Source of the DNA: an uncultured Clostridium sp.
GTDB taxonomy: Bacteria > Bacillota > Clostridia > Lachnospirales > Lachnospiraceae
Assembly: GCA_946553025.1 (NCBI GenBank)
Contig: CAMNRM010000042.1
Location: 1 to 44,045, forward strand
Length of the DNA stretch: 44,045 nucleotides
Direction: 5' to 3'
Shown: positions 40,029 through 44,045 of the stretch, in pieces
Position numbering within the stretch: position 1 is the first letter of the stretch
Layout: each line of letters starts with the position of its first letter
Position numbers and translations under genes: made by a program
The notes under the pieces: generated by a model
Database searches by the model: none
What the model was told of the DNA's origin: nothing
The model's input: the letters and a program-made list of their open reading frames with translations, nothing else

Positions 40029-40604
40029 ATGGAAAAGAAATTAGCAAGAGAGGATGCATGGGCATTATTAACCGAATACACGAAAACTCCCGCCCTGCAA
40101 AAACACGCACTTATGGTTGAAGCCGTTATGGAGCATTTCGGCCGCCTGGCTGGCGAAGATGCCGAAGTTTGGGGCGTTGCCGGTCTTCTCCACGATTTGG
40201 ATTATGAAATGTATCCCGAAGAGCACTGCAAAAAAGCAGAAGAAATTATGCGGGAAAGAGGAATTGACGAAACCTATATCCGGGCAATGAGCTGCCACGG
40301 CTACGGTCTGTGCACCCAGACAAAACCGGAAACCCAGATGGAAAAAACCCTGTTTGCCATCGACGAATTAACTGGGCTGATTCATGCGGTCTGCATTATG
40401 CGCCCGTCAAAGAGCGTGCTGGATCTGGAAGTGAAATCCGTAAAGAAAAAATTTAAAGATAAACGATTTGCCGCCGGTGTAGACCGCGACGTTATCCGCC
40501 AGGGATGTGAAATGCTGGGAATGGAACTGGATGAACTTATTCAGGAAACCATAGAAGGAATGAAAGAGAAGGCGGAAGAGATTGGGTTGAAGGGAGATTT
40601 GTAA
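40029..40604 (+). CDS. HD-domain phosphohydrolase
   Basis: This 191-residue protein has one HD domain. HALMVEAVMEHFGRLAGEDAEVWGVAGLLHDLDYEMYPEEH gives the metal-binding His, the HD pair (about residues 55-56) and a downstream His. FAIDELTGLIHAVCIMRP supplies the last Asp. The pattern matches the small uncharacterised HDIG-like hydrolases common in Clostridia, whose substrate (nucleotide or phosphorylated metabolite) is unknown. CAAGGAGGTTCTT precedes the ATG. It is a single-gene unit with a clear promoter and terminator. Confidence 0.88.
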   Translation: MEKKLAREDAWALLTEYTKTPALQKHALMVEAVMEHFGRLAGEDAEVWGVAGLLHDLDYEMYPEEHCKKAEEIMRERGIDETYIRAMSCHGYGLCTQTKPETQMEKTLFAIDELTGLIHAVCIMRPSKSVLDLEVKSVKKKFKDKRFAAGVDRDVIRQGCEMLGMELDELIQETIEGMKEKAEEIGLKGDL

Positions 40605-40625
40605 ACCTATACCATAAAGTCCAAA

Positions 40626-40653
40626 GGGGCTAACCATTATCTTTGTTAGCCCC
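40626..40653 (+). terminator. intrinsic terminator of the HD-domain gene
   Basis: GGGGCTAAC and GTTAGCCCC form a perfect 9-bp stem around a 10-base loop, followed by a U-containing tail (UCAAUAGUUUUAUU). It starts 22 bases past the stop codon. Confidence 0.8.
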
Positions 40654-40693
40654 TCAATAGTTTTATTCTTAATAACTAAGAAATCTCTCAAGC

Positions 40694-40978
40694 CTATGTA
40701 ATAAAATTAAGGAAGTGGACTTCTTGCTGTTTATGATTTAAGAAAACCTCACTATCATCTAAATTTTCTTCCAGCCACTCATTATACGGCAAATAAAATG
40801 TAAAAATATTATCGCCTGCTGGTTTTGGCATATTTTCACCAAAGGCTAAAATTACGCCCTCACCTGCATCTATCGGTAATTGCCTGAAATCACCCAAATA
40901 AATGTATACTCCTGGTATATCCCATATATCCGATACCTTGACCTGCATTCCTACTTTTAAATCTTCTTTTTTTAACAT
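40694..40978 (-). CDS. hypothetical protein
   Basis: This 94-residue protein of unknown function has a basic start, MLKKEDLKVGMQVKVSDIWDIPGVYIYL, suggesting a small beta-barrel. An acidic, aromatic-rich remainder follows (FGENMPKPAGDNIFTFYLPYNEWLEENLDDSEVFL). There is no signal peptide or membrane segment. GGGAGG about ten bases before the ATG and an extended -10 (TGGTATAAT, at 41007-41002 on the minus strand) support expression. It lies between the HD gene and the surface protein gene as its own unit. Confidence 0.6.
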   Translation of the reverse strand: MLKKEDLKVGMQVKVSDIWDIPGVYIYLGDFRQLPIDAGEGVILAFGENMPKPAGDNIFTFYLPYNEWLEENLDDSEVFLNHKQQEVHFLNFIT

Positions 40979-41140
40979 ACTGCCGCCACCTCCCTGATAC
41001 CATTATACCATTTTTTTCTAAAATTACAGTCTATTGAAAAAATATTGTATGACAAATTCTTCTGTAAAATACTTTCTACAATAATTCATTCACCTAAATT
41101 TTATCTCTGGCAAAATGGTATCAAGGAATTCTGCCTGCTC

Positions 41141-43954
41141 TTATTCTTCCCTTTCCCTCCGGTTCTCAATCTTTTTCAGACACAAAAGAACGGCTGTGCT
41201 GATTAAAGACAGAATAAACATCATTCTCCACAAATCCCGTTTAAACGGATCTCCGGTTTTTGGAAGCATGGAAGATAACGGGACTTCATCTTCCGGAAGA
41301 TACACAAACTCTTCTGTTTCCGGATTCCACACCTTTATATAGGTACGCGGTACATCATCTTCCATAATGGTAACTGAGTCAGGGCTTCCCGGAGCATTGG
41401 GATCTGGAAGTTCGGTGAGGTATTGCGGTACATCAGAACCGGGACTTCCAGCACCCGGATCAGATGGCGTTTCCAGCGCAGGTGAAGATTCTGTTCCGGG
41501 ATCGGTATTGGTTACAGGTAATGTTTCCGTCGGCGGTATTGTTGTGGGCTGCGGAGCCGTCGTTGGGTTATCATGACGCCGTCCGCCGCCACCGCCTGGT
41601 GAAGGTGCCGTTGTTGATGGTGTAGGTTCATCCGTAGATGTTGTATTTTCCGGGTCCTTCGGCGGTTCTGGTTTGTCTGGGTTTTCTGGGTCTTTCGGAG
41701 ATTCTGGTTCGTCTGGGTTTTCTGGGTCTTTCGGAGATTCTGGTTCATCTGGGTTTTCTGGGTCCTTCGGTGGTTTCGGGTTCTCTGGACTTTCTGTTGT
41801 CGTTTCATCTTCCGATTCATTGGGTGATTCAGATACATTTACAAAGGTTATCTGTGCTTCTTCACCTGCCAAAATCTCCGTACTTTGCTCATATTTGCCA
41901 TCTTTAACCTTATATTTCGCATCTTCACTTTCGATAACATGACAGCTTCCTGCTGGCAGTTTTTCAATCCGAATACTCTGACCGCCGCGCAGAGAAATCG
42001 TGGCAGCTTTATTTTCCTCAAATTTCAGCACTCCAACTGGTCCTTCTTTATCCACTGCCGAATCAAAAGGTGTTTTGGTAAAGGAATACTCACCTGTAAT
42101 ATCCTTCTTGTCAGAATCTTTCAATCGCAAAGCAAATGTAAAGAGATGATGATTGTTGTCAATCTTATTCCCTTCACTGTCCTGAAGTTCTTTTTTTATG
42201 AGGAGGGAAGCATATTTATTCTCTGGTTCTTCCGGTTTTGGCTCATCCGACTTGCGTGCATTCGTAAAAGTAACCGTTGCAACACTCTGATTTTTTATCA
42301 CTCCAGATTGTTCATATTTTCCATCTTTAGCTTCATACTTTTCATCGGGCCATTCAGTAATACGATAATTTGCACCATCAGGAAGATTATAAAGAGAGAT
42401 ATTTTGACCATGGCGTAAATATACTTTTTCTGATTCTCCGTTGGTAAAAGTAATCTTTCCTTCCTTCGTTCCTCCATCCACAGTCTGGCTGAAGGGTTCT
42501 TTAATGTAACTGTATTGTCCACTAATATTTTGTCCTGCTGCATCTGTTAAATGAATGGTAAAGGCAAATAAGCGATTGTCTGCACCCTCTTCAGAATCAT
42601 CCTCAAGTACTTTTTTAATTCTTAAAGATGCTTTTGGTATATTGACAAACAACACCGTTCTTCCGTCCTCTGCCCATATAACACCTTCTTTTATATTTTC
42701 TCCATCTTTCACTTCATAAGGTGAGTTTATATCTTCCATTTCGGTTATCTGGTAAGAACCATTGGGAAGTCCGGAAATGGTAAGCTTTTGCCCAACCCGC
42801 AGGGTTACTTCAGCCGGCTTATCCTTTGTAATCGAAATTTCTCCTTCACCATTATCCGTATCCAAATTAGCATCAACCGGAGATTTTTTATAAGAATGTT
42901 TTCCTTCAAGAAGTTCATTTTCCGCATTCATTAATCGGATCGTAAACTTAAATTCCTGCTTAGATTCATCACTAATGCTGGCTCCATGGATATCCTGAAG
43001 CTGTTTTTCAATCGTCAAACCCGCTTCATGCTTCTGTGTTTCACCAATTTTAAATGTACCATTAGTCATTACACCAGCTCCATGTGCTGCTGAATAATTC
43101 CCTGTAATATAAATTTCAGCTGCTGCTTTTGCTTTATTTTTATCTCTCTCTAATGGATGTGCCGTTAATCCCATTAAATTACTGGTTTCCACAAAAGCAC
43201 CCGCTGCAATTTCTACAGGAAAAGCGGTTGGATTCTTATTATCCTTATCGCTGCTGCTTCCACTTCCTCTCCATTCTGCACTTCCTCCTCCTAACATCGT
43301 ACCATATACCTGACTGATATTGGAACAATAAAAATCCTGATAAGAAGGTACACTATCTCCATGATTGAAATCGATGAATAACGGGTGCTTTCCAATTTCA
43401 GCTTCACCCTCCTGGATAACCGGCGTTCTTGCATCAATACAATCTGCAAAGTTTTTCCGTTCATTCTTGGAATTATCAGGAAAAGTACCTTTTTTTAGCT
43501 TTTCACTGGTTCCTTTTGCTTTATTATCAAAAATTCCCGCACCATTAGCCACAAAAAACTGATTCGTTCCATGGTTACAACCAGAAACACCTCCGCCAAA
43601 ACCTTCTGCGGTATTATCCGTAATCAATACATTCTGGATTGTTGTTTGCGCTTTGCTCATATTAAATATTCCGCCGCCGCCCCAGTTTGTGCTTGTATCG
43701 GTTCTGTTATTTGTAATATAAATCTTATTACCTTCCGCACTTTTAATTTCACCCCGCCAGTTAATTCGCAGTCCGCCGCCTTCACTATATTCAGCATAAT
43801 TTCCTGCAATAATACCTCCGGTTAAGGTTATTTTTCCACTAAAAACGTTCTCTGAATTATTTCCCGAATAAGAAAATATTCCTCCACCTGAAGCCGCCGA
43901 ATAATTTGCCGTGACAAAGCTTCCGGACATCTCCATTTCGCCACTGGAAAGCAC
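41141..43954 (-). CDS. LPXTG-anchored surface protein with Cna-B/SpaA-like repeats (5' end abnormal)
   Basis: This is a very large wall-anchored protein, 937 residues as read. The first 300 residues are Gly/Asn-rich beta-helix-like repeats (SGGGIFSYSGNNSEN, GGGGIFNMSKAQTTI, GNYSAAHGAGVMTNG). Three stalk domains of the Cna-B/SpaA kind begin AGLTIEKQLQD, ASLRIKKVLED and ASLLIKKELQD and close with VTFTN or ITFVN. A Pro-rich spacer has four 12-residue units like PKDPENPDEPES. A sortase signal follows: LPKTG (897-901), a hydrophobic helix and the tail KKIENRREREE. The frame is open above 43954 only to a TAA at 44015-44017, with Gly-rich repeat sequence in between and no signal peptide. The true start is therefore lost, frameshifted, or upstream in another frame. 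GTG at 43954 is only nominal. Confidence 0.8.
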   Translation of the reverse strand: MLSSGEMEMSGSFVTANYSAASGGGIFSYSGNNSENVFSGKITLTGGIIAGNYAEYSEGGGLRINWRGEIKSAEGNKIYITNNRTDTSTNWGGGGIFNMSKAQTTIQNVLITDNTAEGFGGGVSGCNHGTNQFFVANGAGIFDNKAKGTSEKLKKGTFPDNSKNERKNFADCIDARTPVIQEGEAEIGKHPLFIDFNHGDSVPSYQDFYCSNISQVYGTMLGGGSAEWRGSGSSSDKDNKNPTAFPVEIAAGAFVETSNLMGLTAHPLERDKNKAKAAAEIYITGNYSAAHGAGVMTNGTFKIGETQKHEAGLTIEKQLQDIHGASISDESKQEFKFTIRLMNAENELLEGKHSYKKSPVDANLDTDNGEGEISITKDKPAEVTLRVGQKLTISGLPNGSYQITEMEDINSPYEVKDGENIKEGVIWAEDGRTVLFVNIPKASLRIKKVLEDDSEEGADNRLFAFTIHLTDAAGQNISGQYSYIKEPFSQTVDGGTKEGKITFTNGESEKVYLRHGQNISLYNLPDGANYRITEWPDEKYEAKDGKYEQSGVIKNQSVATVTFTNARKSDEPKPEEPENKYASLLIKKELQDSEGNKIDNNHHLFTFALRLKDSDKKDITGEYSFTKTPFDSAVDKEGPVGVLKFEENKAATISLRGGQSIRIEKLPAGSCHVIESEDAKYKVKDGKYEQSTEILAGEEAQITFVNVSESPNESEDETTTESPENPKPPKDPENPDEPESPKDPENPDEPESPKDPENPDKPEPPKDPENTTSTDEPTPSTTAPSPGGGGGRRHDNPTTAPQPTTIPPTETLPVTNTDPGTESSPALETPSDPGAGSPGSDVPQYLTELPDPNAPGSPDSVTIMEDDVPRTYIKVWNPETEEFVYLPEDEVPLSSMLPKTGDPFKRDLWRMMFILSLISTAVLLCLKKIENRREREE
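41655..41790. repeat. 36-bp coding tandem repeat (Pro-rich spacer)
   Basis: About four in-frame units of 36 bases encode PKDPENPDEPES and close variants (ending PENPDKPEPPKDP). The two central units are nearly identical at the DNA level, so copy number is likely to vary between strains by slippage or recombination. Confidence 0.85.
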
Positions 43955-44045
43955 ACCACCGCCACCAAGATTTCCTCCATATCTTATTCCATAGACTCTC
44001 GGAATCTCAAAGCCTTATTTTATGCGGCTTCCAAGACTCCATTTT

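Noticed and set aside
1-44045. CRISPR array, prophage or integrase module
   Set aside because: No regularly spaced direct repeats with unique spacers, and no integrase, terminase or capsid-like genes are visible. Mobile signs are limited to short repeats, the DUF1016 remnant and the TA pair.

Overview
The window looks like chromosome of a Clostridia member, most likely a Lachnospiraceae-type gut anaerobe. The evidence is a sporulation and division cluster in the Bacillus/Clostridium order (mazG, rqcP, yabP, yabQ, divIC, spoIIE, tilS, hpt, ftsH), an archaeal/eukaryote-type prolyl-tRNA synthetase, an LPXTG surface protein, choline-binding-type cell wall repeats, strong AAGGAGG ribosome binding sites, and several TTG/GTG starts. 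I cannot name the species. Layout: 1-5040 has rpoN (sigma-54) facing cca, proS and a PTS glucose-type IIA gene. 5084-8170 is a self-contained sugar operon: a GH13 amylosucrase-like enzyme followed by a LacI-type regulator, with a LacI/cre-type palindrome over the predicted start of transcription and a clear terminator. 8184-11500 holds an SPFH/slipin gene and the RNA ligase gene rtcB. 11630-17400 has a secreted CHAP hydrolase with wall-binding repeats, two tandem WYL regulators, a PHP phosphoesterase and tRNA-Tyr. 17480-20070 is a GH13 neopullulanase-type enzyme. 20389-28217 is the sporulation/division/tRNA-modification cluster. 28255-32830 is an L-tartrate (or fumarate) dehydratase locus with a LysR regulator and a frameshifted DASS transporter. 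33050-34390 is rpsF-ssb-rpsR. The right end (34560-44045) is more accessory: DUF951, sirtuin, zinc-ribbon membrane protein, PucR regulator, Gfo/Idh oxidoreductase, a toxin-antitoxin pair with a deleted toxin, an HD protein and a large LPXTG surface protein. The most interesting object lies directly downstream of rtcB on the same strand (about 9813-10046). It is a strongly structured stretch ending in a complete canonical tRNA core whose halves are in swapped order: anticodon 3' strand, variable loop, T-arm and 3' acceptor come first, then a CAA cap, 5' acceptor, D-arm and anticodon 5' strand. This resembles the tRNA-mimic domain of bacterial Y RNAs (YrlA), which in Salmonella sit in the rsr-yrl-rtcBA region, but no Ro60 gene is visible here. 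A palindromic intergenic repeat (arms GTTACTGTTCAC / GTTCACAGCAAC) flanks rtcB on both sides and recurs near 19.9 and 36.2 kb. Signs of decay are frequent: an 11-base deletion in the tartrate transporter, an internal deletion in a HigB-type toxin with its antitoxin kept, a mazG-start/DUF1016 chimera, and an N-terminally abnormal surface protein gene.
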